Assembly (NCBI GenBank): GCA_014843695.1
Contig: CM026397.1
Span: 45,698,571-45,762,570 of the forward strand
DNA from: Archivesica marissinica
Lineage: Eukaryota; Mollusca; Bivalvia; Venerida; Vesicomyidae
Length of the DNA: 64,000 nucleotides
Direction of reading: 5' to 3'
The notes below the pieces were generated by a model. It saw nothing but the letters and a program-made list of their open reading frames with translations. It had not been told where the DNA came from and did no database searches. Position numbers and translations under genes: made by a program. Positions 55,260 to 64,000 of the stretch are shown here, in pieces. Within the stretch, counting starts at the first letter, position 1, and every line of letters begins with the position of its first letter.

Positions 55260-55350
55260 ATGAACTCAATTTCTTGGAAGGAAAATCAAAGTGCCATTGA
55301 TAAACTGTTTTATCGTATATCACTGTTGTCATTCATGTTTTTGCTGTCAG
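55260..55350 (+). CDS. Possible signal-peptide first exon (orphan)
   Basis: ATG at 55260 opens 30 codons: a polar start, then a hydrophobic run RISLLSFMFLLS, ending TTGCTGTCAG|GTAAGTG, an excellent donor in phase 1. It looks like the first exon of a secreted or membrane protein. No partner exon was found downstream before the hAT element and the 24-bp array, and its phase does not join exon A of the unidentified gene. A chance match is possible. Confidence 0.3.
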
Positions 55351-55643
55351 GTAAGTGTTAGTGTTCGAATGTATTTAGAATAATTTGTAGTAGCAATGCA
55401 TTTATACGTGAAAACATGCATTTTATTTGCTTTTTGCGATGTATTGTCGCTTTCATATAATATAATATATAATAATAATATATTATAATATAAACAAGAT
55501 GAGAAAATATTAGTAGTACGTTTAGTATTATCTTTGTTTGAATATGTGCATGTATCTATTATAGTATAGCAATCATGTGTCGTGAAAAATGTGTGGGTGT
55601 TTATTAGTGTCTGTTTAATGTGATGTCTCTAATCTTAAAACCT

Positions 55644-55889
55644 TTAGTACAAAATAGTGCAAGTTTGTTCAATAAGACTCTTTTTATCGGAATTCAATAA
55701 AGCAATAAATTTCAAATAATTTGGACGTTGTGAAAAATACTTTGGTATGTAAATTTTTCTAAGTATGTCAAAGAGTGGACACTCGTTCAACGGACAAAAT
55801 TCACATGTACGTTGGCTTCTTTCAATGTTTCTGTGTCTTCCAGACTCTATTAAAAGTTTATGAGAGGAAAGCCTTAGTTTAGCTATCAC
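55644..55889 (-). pseudogene. Remnant of LINE ORF C-terminus
   Basis: 81-codon frame with LRLSSHKLLIESGRH, CEFCPLNE and CPLF..LRKIYIPKYF, YLKFIALLNS. These resemble the Cys-containing tail that follows reverse transcriptase in several mollusc LINEs. The stretch between the Cys pair and CPLF appears deleted, and no RT domain is present. Confidence 0.6.
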
Positions 55890-56020
55890 ATGTATATCTT
55901 TCTCGGGGAGGGCCGTAACTAATGTTGCTTATGGCCCAACCCATTTGCTTCAACATATATTGACAATAGTTGTACAAGCAATAACATGATTTCATTGACT
56001 TGTATGTCATACATATTTAG

Positions 56021-57019
56021 TAGGGATGGCAACGAATAGCGACTAAATTATTCGAATATTCGAATATTTGATGGAAGTCTATCAAAAACTCAAAATCACT
56101 TTAAGTAGCATTACATCGCATGAAATAAAAGATAGTTGAAAAATTCAAATGTTTACGTATGGGTAGCAATGCTGCTACACATTCTTACATTATAATTTTA
56201 CGTATGGGTAGCAATGCTGCTACACATTCTAACATTATACTTTCTATACTTATGTTCAATTGGTAAACAATTTATTTGCGATAAAACAAACTCGAAACCG
56301 AAAGTAGGACTTTCCGAGTCGATCGATCACGTATTTGTTTACAACCTGAACGCATCGTCCGCACTTTTTTACATTCGGAATGCATCGTCCCCATTTGTCC
56401 CACGTTGTATTTTTTTTAAATTAAATTACTTCAGATGTTGATTCATACCTCTGTTATCTAAGTCTTTTAGGGACATTAGAGGAAGATAGATAGATAGTCT
56501 TTCATGTTCAAAATATATAAGTTGTTTTGTACATCCTCTGTTGTTTCACGCACGCGCGCTGTGCGTGTTTATATTTCGTGTGTTGATAAACAAATTCGCA
56601 TATACGACGGTTTATATTTATTGGAATTTTATCGTTTCTGAGCGACTATTTCGATTTTTGTAAACACACACACATTAGTATTTATATTTTACCCAAAACA
56701 TCCTTATTACGATGTAATGCTGCTTTAAACTCTTACTTAAACTCTTACAAAAATAATGTAACTTAATTTCTGTTTTACGTGTAAACTTCATCCTCTTCAA
56801 ATGATTATTCAGATTGATATTGTACACTAATATGCTAAGTCCAATTTGCATAGATTATACCTAGCAGTTTTCGTATTCTCAGAGCGATTCAAGCATTTCC
56901 AAACGTGTGACTGAGCGGTGGCATTTTTGAGGACAATAAAATATTTGTTCCGAATATTCGAATACTGGAATAGTATTCGGATATTTGGACGTTCGATCGA
57001 ATATTCGTTGCCATACCTA
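56021..57019. mobile_element. Non-autonomous hAT-type element, 999 bp
   Basis: Ends TAGGGATGGCAACGAATA and TATTCGTTGCCATACCTA are inverted copies, and both are followed inward by ATTCGAATATTCG motifs. A perfect 8-bp target-site duplication ATATTTAG lies at 56013-56020 and 57020-57027, as for hAT. No transposase frame. A 45-bp direct repeat (GGGTAGCAATGCTGCTACAC) lies at 56155-56245. Confidence 0.9.
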
Positions 57020-57115
57020 ATATTTAGACAAGTTTGTTCATTTGTTTTATAATGTACATTAAAGATAGCATGACACAACTAAATTCATCATGTATTATCC
57101 AACTTTAGAGTCTGT

Positions 57116-58210
57116 TCCCAAATATATCACAAATACTGCTTCCACATATAGCACACAGACTGTTTCCACATATATCACAAAGACTGCTTCCACATATATC
57201 ACAAAGACTGTTTCCACATATATCACAAAGACTGTTTCCACATATATCACAAAGACTGATTCCACATATATCACAAAGACTGTTTCCACATATATCACAA
57301 AGACTGCTTCCACATATATCACAAAGACTGTTTCCACATATATCACAAATACTGTTTCCACATATATCACAAAGACTGTTTCCACATATATCACAAAGAC
57401 TGATTCCACATATATCACAAAGACTGCTTCCACATATATCACAAAGACTGTTTCCACATATATCACAAAGACTGTTTCCACATATATCACAAAGACTGAT
57501 TCCACATATATCACAAAGACTGTTTCCACATATATCACAAAGACTGCTTCCACATATATCACAAAGACTGTTTCCACATATATCACAAATACTGTTTCCA
57601 CATATATCACAAAGACTGTTTCCACATATATCACAAAGACTGATTCCACATATATCACAAAGACTGCTTCCACATATATCACAAAGACTGTTTCCACATA
57701 TATCACAAAGACTGTTTCCACATATATCACAAAGACTGATTCCACATATATCACAAAGACTGTTTCCACATATACCACAAAGACTGATTCCACATATATC
57801 ACAAAGACTGCTTGTACATATATCACAAAGACTGATTCCACATATATCACAAAGACTGTTTCCACATATATCACAAAGACTGTTTCCACATATATCACAA
57901 AGACTGCTTGTACATATACCACAAAGACTGCTTGTACATATACCACAAAGACTGCTTGTACATATATCACAAAGACTGCTTGTACATATATCACAAAGAC
58001 TGCTTCCACATATAGCACAAATACTGCTTGTACATATATCACAAAGACTGCTTCCACATATATATCACAAATACTGCTTGTACATATATCACAACTACTG
58101 ATTCCACATATATCACAAATATTTCTCACAAATATATCACAAAGACTGCTTCCAAATATATCACAAATATATCACAACTATATCTCACAAATATATCACA
58201 CACATATATC
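57116..58210 (+). repeat. 24-bp satellite with a 240-bp higher-order repeat
   Basis: TTCCACATATATCACAAAGA plus CTGC/CTGT/CTGA, about 45 units, more degenerate after 57800 (TGTACATATATCAC). Both strands are open because the unit is eight codons long (about 388 and 344 codons). Not proteins. Confidence 0.96.
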
Positions 58211-58429
58211 ACACACATCCAAATATAATGGCGTCTCTCCGAGTGCTATCCTCTAGTTAATATAAATGAATTCCAAACAGACACTGGCAAAATATCCGAA
58301 GAGAAGCCAATAACACTATTAACTGTGCTAGACAAGAGTTGAGTAGACATGGCTACAGATATCCCAATAATTCACCCTGAATATAGGAATGATTAATAAT
58401 TTACCTTTATCATTGTGTATGCAAATTAT

Positions 58430-58640
58430 TTTAGTTCGATAACAAAACAAGTTCCTACAACTTATATTAATCAATCCCGAGACCTCATTCCTGGTGGAAT
58501 CCATCGCCACGAGAGAGAGAGAGAAGACGCAACGTGGAATTTAAATGGCTCCCTAAGTGCACAATCGTAACGGCTCCAGCGGGGCTCGAACTCTGGGACT
58601 TTAGCACCTGAAGCGAATGCGCTATCCACGTATTTTTTTG
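58430..58640 (-). mobile_element. SINE family 5 upstream of the unidentified gene
   Basis: Tail TTAGTTCGATAACAAAACAA, body CGAGACCTCATTCCTGGTGG, head AGCGGGGCTCGAACTCTGGG. Ends about 60 bp before ATG 58701. Confidence 0.82.
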
Positions 58641-58650
58641 TAATTGACTC

Positions 58651-58665
58651 GAGCGTATAAATTTA
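58651..58665 (+). promoter_or_regulatory. Possible TATA box of the unidentified gene
   Basis: TATAAAT at 58656-58662, 45 bp before ATG 58701 in otherwise unique sequence. It is only meaningful if translation starts at 58701 or 58731; from ATG 58644 this stretch would be coding. Confidence 0.2.
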
Positions 58666-58700
58666 TTGCGGAATTTGATTTTACAAGACTTAGCGTTGTC

Positions 58701-58937
58701 ATGACACCGAATTCAAATGATTTCATTCAGATGGCGGAGAGGAATATTTCGAATCTGATACAGGAAGGTCAAGATGCCTTGAGCATAGGAAAAAATGGGG
58801 CAGCTAAACGACTGATCTTACAAGCAATTGCCGGAGCCAATATAGAAAAAGAAACCGTTATAACAGGCCTGAATGGAGCACTGAGCGAACAGCAATTAGC
58901 AGACTGGTATGGCGGATGTTCTTTCGTCTTGAACCAG
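58701..58937 (+). CDS. Unidentified gene, exon A
   Basis: 237 bp, 79 codons, ending CTTGAACCAG|GTCAGT in phase 0. The reading is charged and Gln/Asn-rich ([25 protein letters not shown]) with non-repetitive codon use, unlike the arrays around it. The open frame extends upstream to 58644, so the true start is uncertain. Confidence 0.65.
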
Positions 58938-59851
58938 GTCAGTATATACTTGCAATTTGTCTTATAAAACTAATGCGTACTTTAATTGTAAACAATGCGG
59001 TAAGAATTCATACCGGCCAACGCGAGTACAGCGTATTTGAATTGTAAATAATGCGGTAAATATTCGCTACACGGGTAGAGCGTATTTGAATTGTAAATAA
59101 TGCGGTAAGTATTCTAATGCGGTAAATATTCGCTACACGGGTAGAGCGTATTTTGAATTGTAAATAATGCGGTAAGTATTCGCTACATGGGTAGAGCGTA
59201 TTAGAATTGTAAACAAGGGGATTATGATTGGTTCTGTGGATTAACTTGTAGGAAAACGTTTCTTATTAGTACCGGTCTACACGAGTACGGCATGCATTAC
59301 TTGTAATCAAGTTGTTAGTTATTCATACCGGTTGTGTTAATTGTAAACACGTCGTTAATTATTCGTACTGGCCTGTATGAGTAGAGTGTGGATTATTTGT
59401 ATGCAAGGCTTTAGTTATTGGTACCAGTTGTTTTAATTGTAAACAAGGCATTACTTATTTGTACTGGTCTGTACGAGGGCGTCAATAGACCAGAGTATTA
59501 TATAAAATCTGTATATAGATATATATATATTGTTATGTAAGTGTTGTATGTACGACATAAGCCATATTCAATGTTTAAAATACGCTCGTCACACAGTCCA
59601 ATATTTTACATATTACATACTAGTGTAATATCGTTTTCGGCTTATATATCGTATGGAGAGCAACAATGTGTGTGCGTGCGTGCGTGTGTGTGTGTGTGCG
59701 TGCGTGCGTGTGTGTGTGCGTGCGTGCGTGTGTGTTTATGTGCGTGCTTGTGTGCGTGCGTGTGTGTTTATGTGCGTGCTTGTGTGCGTGCGTGCGTGCG
59801 TGCGTGTGTGTTTATGTGCGTGCTTGTGTGTGTGCGTGCGTGTTTATGTGC

Positions 59852-59902
<51 letters not shown>

Positions 59903-62900
59903 TGTGTGTTTTGTGCGTGCTTGTGTGCGTGCGTGCGTGTGTGTTTGTGTGTGCGTGCGTGCTGCGTGCGTGCGTGCGTGCGTGTTTATGTGCGTGTTTA
60001 TGTGCGTGCTTGTGTGTGTGCGTGCGTGCGTGTGTGTTTATGTGCGTGCGTGCGTGTGTGTGTGTGCGTGCGTGCGTGTTTATGTGCGTGCTTGTGTGTG
60101 TGCGTGCGTGTGTGACCTTTTATTTATCGTAATCGTATGAGGGACGCCTCATGGAGAGATTATTCATTTCTGTTGTTGGAGGATAGTGCAATGATACAGA
60201 CAGAGGCCCACTCCAGAATATCGCTTGGTTATTGTAAAGCACTGACACGTGACCCCCGTTTAATAGTATCATCCGAAAGACTAGCTATATAGCGGATCAG
60301 TGGTCTAGTGGTTAACACGCTGGACTTGTATAATCCAGAGTTGGCATGTTCGATCCATCGCTACACCATACTAAAATGACTGATATCATAGGACAGTTGT
60401 AAATAGTGTATTACGTAGTTGTATACTGGTCTGTACGAGGGCATATTGAACATATAATAATTATTCGTACCAGATTAAAGTAGTAGGGGTTGTTTCCCTA
60501 GTATTGATTGGTATAGAAACAAGTGTCTTCTAATCACCATTGTCTGGTGTCCTCTTCAATACAATACATGCACTATTAAAACATATCTTGTTTAATTCTT
60601 TTTATTATTTTTCATGTACAGATTGGAGAAGATCTGGCAGCTACAAGATGTTTTTACACAGGTTTCTAATTATTTAATTATTGTGTCAGAAATTAAAATA
60701 CTTTACAGTTTCAGTAACTAGTAACAATTTTAGCTATAATTCAAGATTGATGAAAACCAGAACTCATAAAGACGCTTTGTCTTTGCTTCCGTTTACATGA
60801 TATGATATATATGGAAACGTTAATTTTGTATAGCATTAGTAAGTCGGGAAGATCTCCATTTGAAGAGTACTGCCCAAATATATCCCGATGAAAATCGATG
60901 TAAAAATAACTGCACTCCTGTGATTTATATGATGCATAATTGTAAAATGTGCTGCACAGAAATGTTGACCTAAAATATAATTAAAACCCTACAACGCGTC
61001 TATTTTTATACGCGCATGCGTACTTAATACACGGGATCCCGAAACAGTCGACTGAAAGGTGGGTAATCTCTACGTCACACAAACTGACCTCAATCTAAAA
61101 ATGAGTATGTATATCGCTTGCAAACACTTATTAAGTGTGTCCTTACACTACCGTCTCCGTGGCCTAGTGGTTAAGGCGTGGGAGGTTCGAACATCGTCAG
61201 GGGTTCGTTCTGATGTGGCCGGTTGGTGAGCCGCCAGCTAGTTATATTATGGTTACCGATTACCTACCAGTCCGGCGCCTGGCATACACGCATAGGATTC
61301 GGGAAGTACTGATGTTCATAAAAGGATGTGTCTCATACGTGAGAAATGGACGGCCCTTTAAATAGCGATGACACTATAATAAACAAACACTTTACTTTAC
61401 ACTAAAATCAAGTTTTTCGCTGTTAATGTCGGCTCTTTATGCACTATGATGTATGGAAGTATATGTATAAAATTCCAGTCTGTGTTAATGATTAATTACG
61501 CTATGTAAATGACAGGCTCATATACACGTGCGTCCCTATTTGTTCTATTTTAATAATTAAATTGATACATCTAAAATCTAGCACCACATTGATAAAATAT
61601 GTAAATTGATAAATCTACAATCTGATACGGCCACACTGGTATCAAATATAACTTTTATAAATCTACATTCTAGCACAATAATGATAAAATATGTAAATTG
61701 ATAACTCTACAATCTGATACGGCCACACTGGTATCAAATATAACTTTTATAAATTTACATTCTAGCACATTAATGATAATATATGTAAATTGATAAATCT
61801 ACAATCTGATACGGCCACACTGGTATCAACTATAACTTTTATAAATTTACATTCTAGCACAATAATGATAAAATATGTAAATTTGATAGTTCTACAATCT
61901 AGCATCTCACTTGTATATACATGTATACTATACATTGATAATTATACAATCTATAAACTATATCAGACCCAGACCATATACAGACTCATGATACGGTATC
62001 ATATGACCTCAACGATCGAGGTTTATGTTCCTTTGTATTTCGTTTCGGCAAGGGCATCTCTGATGATGATCAAGTTATCTCGCGGCACATATACCATGAT
62101 GCATGGATAACCCAATATCCACACCGTACTTGGATCTCCTTTATACCAAATTGATGTAAATGTAACTACACTGGTAATGTGCGAACATATGTCATAATAA
62201 TTAAATGTTGTCTAACTGGATGTGTGTGCATACTCGTGATATAGATTCAATCCTCGACATCATGTCTATGTATACGAGTATGTTCCTTGTATGTATATGT
62301 TTTTGTATGTATATATATAACGTTTAAATCTTAATAAAGCCTTCTTCTTCTATATATCCTGTGCAATTTGTATATTCGTATATGTAAATATTTACTGTTG
62401 TGCTCTCCTATAATTGGAGGAAATACAAGTTATTATTATCAATGTAGCTTATAATTATCTCTGTTCCTATTCAGCCACAGTTTTCGATTCACATTGGAAT
62501 TTCCAGAATCACAAACAAGTGTCAGATGTGTTGTGGTGTACTCTCGTCTTCTTAAAGGATGTAGACGAATTAACCCAATATCTGCAGGTACGCTTAGAAG
62601 CTTTTGAATTAGTGCTTGAAATAGTTAGCACATTATACATAATATGATTAAATAAACATCGTGTACGGCGAAATTTAAACCGACACCGTACATCCCATTA
62701 TGCCTTTGCTTGGATAATGTGTCGAACCACGTGATTTGCTTGTAGATGATGATGTTTGAGCTTATTAACCCTCACCATTGGTGAACCACGTGGGCGAGTG
62801 GTTTGCTTGAAAGGGATGATGATTTAGTTTAATCACCCTCGCCGCCGGTGAACCACGTTTGTGAGTGGTTTTCTTGAAATGTGCACCATACTTAAATATG

Positions 62901-64000
62901 CTAAAGAGCGAAATGGTGATCATTATACTGTCAGCTAATTCCATTTTATTCAACCATTTACTCTATTTGCGTTTTTGAAATATTGCTGAAAACATGTTAA
63001 AATGAAATAGCATGGTGCCTTTCAATTCAATTCAATTCAAAAGCAAACTTTATGTATACGATACAAGATGAACACGATCCAATATGTAAAATTGCCTATG
63101 CTAATTCAAATCAAATTATAAAGTTCTTAAAAGGGATATCTAGGAATGAAATACTGCAAACATAATATGTTACCCACGTGTGCAAAGATCAGACATGATT
63201 TAACCCTTTCCCTCATAGAAATATCTCTTGACGCCATTACCAATACAATATACATTGATAATATCTTCTTGTCGTTCGCGAATCACATGGACAAGCCGGC
63301 AGCAAACACGAAATGGGCCGTCCTCCTCAGATCCTCCCGGCAGAAATTGATAATATAGTAGCCAACCAATGTTCATAATAATGGCTAGAATCTCATGTAG
63401 TCCCAGTAATATCTATGGAGGTGGGATAGATATGGCGACTATATATAGTATATTAACCTAAATCTCTTATGAAGGAAAGGGTGTGTATGTATGTATGTAT
63501 GTATGTATGTATGTATGTATGTATGTATGTATGTATGTATGTTCCATTAATGTCAAACCCCTTACAAGGACGTAGATATGTTTTCCTGGGCATGCTTATC
63601 TGACCTAAGTAGTTAACCAGTACTAAGCAATGTGTGTGAGGTGCCTTGCTCAATGACACTACATACGTGTCCTGACCGAGTATCGAACCCGGAACGATCA
63701 ATTCCAAATCCGATGCTCTACCACTGGACCACGGATGCCACACTGAGGGTTACGAAATCCGATATCAATTATGATCAGATCAAAATTGAAATGATTAGCA
63801 GCAACTTCATAGATATAAACATTCATTTACGATAAAACACAATCCCGATATATTTATAAAAACAACGGATCTAGCTGGATAATGGGGAATTACGGCTTTA
63901 AAACTGTTAAAGATATGATAAAGAAAATGTGTGACACATCTTTATTCTATGTAAACTTTTATTTGACATGTCCAGGAAAATATTATTAAGCTTGCCAGAG
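58701..64000 (+). CDS. Unidentified split gene, four exons, runs off the right edge
   Basis: Join: 58701-58937, 60622-60661, 62481-62587, 63976-64000. All introns are GT-AG with agreeing phases (0,1,0), giving 136 codons plus 1 nt with no stop. I do not recognise the protein. It looks soluble and helical with no signal peptide. Spacing such as [24 protein letters not shown], and a similar earlier block ([20 protein letters not shown]), recalls degenerate TPR-like helix pairs, which is inference only. Start choice: in-frame ATGs occur at 58644, 58701 and 58731. ATG 58731 (CAGATGGCG) has the best Kozak context but could also be an exon start after ATTTCATTCAG. A minus-strand SINE ends about 60 bp upstream of 58701. 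Confidence 0.65.
58985..59215 (+). repeat. ~50-bp irregular tandem repeat in intron A/B
   Basis: Four to five copies of TTGAATTGTAAATAATGCGG and TATTCGCTACACGGGTAGAG with indels. Weaker relatives (TTGTAAACA.G...ATTCGTACTGG) continue to 59480. Confidence 0.85.
59480..59655 (+). repeat. Family X dispersed repeat, third copy
   Basis: AGACCAGAGTATTATATAAA, CAGTCCAATATTTTACATAT, ATCGTTTTCGGCTTATATA, the same parts as at 24905 and 36865. Confidence 0.55.
59666..60115 (+). repeat. TG/CG microsatellite (GTGCGTGC..GTGTTTATGTGC)
   Basis: 450 bp of alternating purine-pyrimidine, a potential Z-DNA former. Cys/Val/Arg/Ala frames of 149-199 codons are low complexity. It lies in intron A/B of the unidentified gene. 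Confidence 0.95.
60117..60370. mobile_element. Rearranged SINE family 1 (inverted body plus forward head)
   Basis: 60117-60285 is tail and body on the minus strand. 60293-60365 is a head on the plus strand (GCGGATCAGTGGTCTAGTGG). The two halves face opposite ways, so this is either an inversion junction or two insertions. Confidence 0.75.
60371..61145. other. Intron sequence around exon B, otherwise nothing seen
   Basis: Apart from exon B at 60622-60661, this is AT-rich unique sequence. Confidence 0.5.
60622..60661 (+). CDS. Unidentified gene, exon B
   Basis: 40-bp micro-exon encoding [13 protein letters not shown] plus one base. The acceptor is TTTTTCATGTACAG and the donor ACACAG|GTTTCT. 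The identification rests on phase agreement with exons A and C; RNA evidence is needed for so short an exon. Confidence 0.5.
61146..61395 (+). mobile_element. SINE family 6, unexpanded copy
   Basis: CCGTCTCCGTGGCCTAGTGG head, GTCAGGGGTTCGTTCTGATG, CCGCCAGCTAGTTATATTAT, GGACGGCCCTTTAAATAGCG and the tail ACACTATAATAAACAAACAC. It is the reference for the fourfold expansion at 16696-16935. Confidence 0.82.
61567..61895 (+). repeat. 92-bp tandem repeat, ~3.5 units
   Basis: ATCTACAATCTGATACGGCC, ACACTGGTATCAAATATAAC, TTCTAGCACAATAATGATAA. Period 92 shown by TCTGATACGG at 61621, 61713 and 61805. Confidence 0.93.
61896..62480. other. Intron B/C, no feature seen
   Basis: AT-rich sequence with CTTAATAAAGCCTTCTTCTT at 62328, a possible retroelement 3' end. 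Confidence 0.4.
62481..62587 (+). CDS. Unidentified gene, exon C
   Basis: 107 bp: two bases completing a Val codon, then 35 codons (FDSHWNF..., [23 protein letters not shown]), donor CTGCAG|GTACGC. The acceptor region reads TATTCAGCCACAG. Both AGs keep the frame and differ by Ala-Thr, a tandem acceptor that could give two isoforms. Confidence 0.62.
62588..63480. other. Intron C/D; repeated GTGAACCACGT pieces
   Basis: 62765-62880 holds two copies of ACCCTCRCC.Y.GGTGAACCACG, a SINE-7-like tail. A 70-codon plus frame at 63146 is not recognised and has no acceptor in the right phase. Confidence 0.4.
63481..63745 (-). mobile_element. SINE family 2 with long ATGT microsatellite tail
   Basis: Tail (ATGT)n at 63481-63542, then TTCCATTAATGTCAAACCCC, body and head GCATCCGTGGTCCAGTGGTA on the minus strand. 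The 60-bp pure tail suggests a young copy or tail expansion. Only 63746-63975 separates it from exon D; nothing was seen there. Confidence 0.88.
63976..64000 (+). CDS. Unidentified gene, start of exon D, cut by window edge
   Basis: Acceptor TTTATTTGACATGTCCAG followed in phase 0 by codons for ENIIKLAR. It continues exon C without a stop and keeps a helical pattern. Only 25 bp are visible. Confidence 0.45.

Noticed and set aside
57090..58256. Thr/Ile/Ser-rich 388-codon frame that could pass for a mucin-like or shell-matrix protein
   Set aside because: Unit length 24 makes both strands open. There is no signal peptide, no splice context, and the frame ends with decay of the array.
59541..60140. 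Cys/Val/Arg-rich frames resembling a cysteine-rich peptide
   Set aside because: TG/CG microsatellite translated in three frames with the same composition.
63146..63358. 70-codon plus frame as the next exon of the unidentified gene
   Set aside because: No acceptor in phase 0 precedes it; the acceptor at 63975 fits better.

Overview
This is a eukaryotic genome window, most likely from a mollusc or a related lophotrochozoan. It has spliceosomal introns, one clear animal gene (D-aspartate oxidase, minus strand), a second split gene of unknown function (plus strand), and several tRNA-headed SINE families with short target-site duplications. There are also non-autonomous DNA transposons and an extreme load of tandem repeats. 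The taxon is an inference from repeat types and protein resemblance. I see no bacterial operon, CRISPR array or rRNA, and no tRNA gene outside SINE heads.

Layout. 1-8,480: two kilobase-scale satellites (41-bp and 62-bp units) that together form one hugely expanded SINE. 8,625-10,230: a 53-bp array and a GA-rich purine tract between direct repeats. 11,015-24,835: seven coding exons of D-aspartate oxidase on the minus strand. Their introns hold a 44/48-bp array, a 45-bp array of 4.4 kb and many SINEs; the 3' end of the gene lies beyond the left edge. 24,900-32,000: SINE clusters, a 40-bp array, a decayed Tc1-like transposon, a fold-back element and a 366-bp tandem duplication. 33,000-35,800: a 78-bp array between two copies of a TTAA-flanked double-hairpin MITE. 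38,800-47,900: a long hairpin, a CAGGSCCGTCGC-ended element, and 70-, 61- and 43-bp arrays. 48,644-54,982: 31-, 72-, 27-bp and C-rich arrays around a gap of exactly 1,000 N with duplicated flanks. 55,260-57,027: a possible signal-peptide exon, a LINE scrap and a hAT-type MITE. 57,116-58,210: a 24-bp array. 58,701-64,000: the second split gene, continuing past the right edge.

Arrays and low-complexity tracts sum to roughly 28 kb of the 63 kb of called sequence. The many long open frames in them are by-products of periodic sequence without stop codons, not proteins. The main results are: (1) SINE-internal segments seeding satellites, with the 62-bp period matching the spacing of a short direct repeat inside the SINE; (2) a 4.4-kb array, free of AG on the transcribed strand, that runs up to a splice acceptor of the oxidase gene; (3) the assembly artefact at the gap; and (4) the two split genes, neither of which appears as one continuous reading frame.
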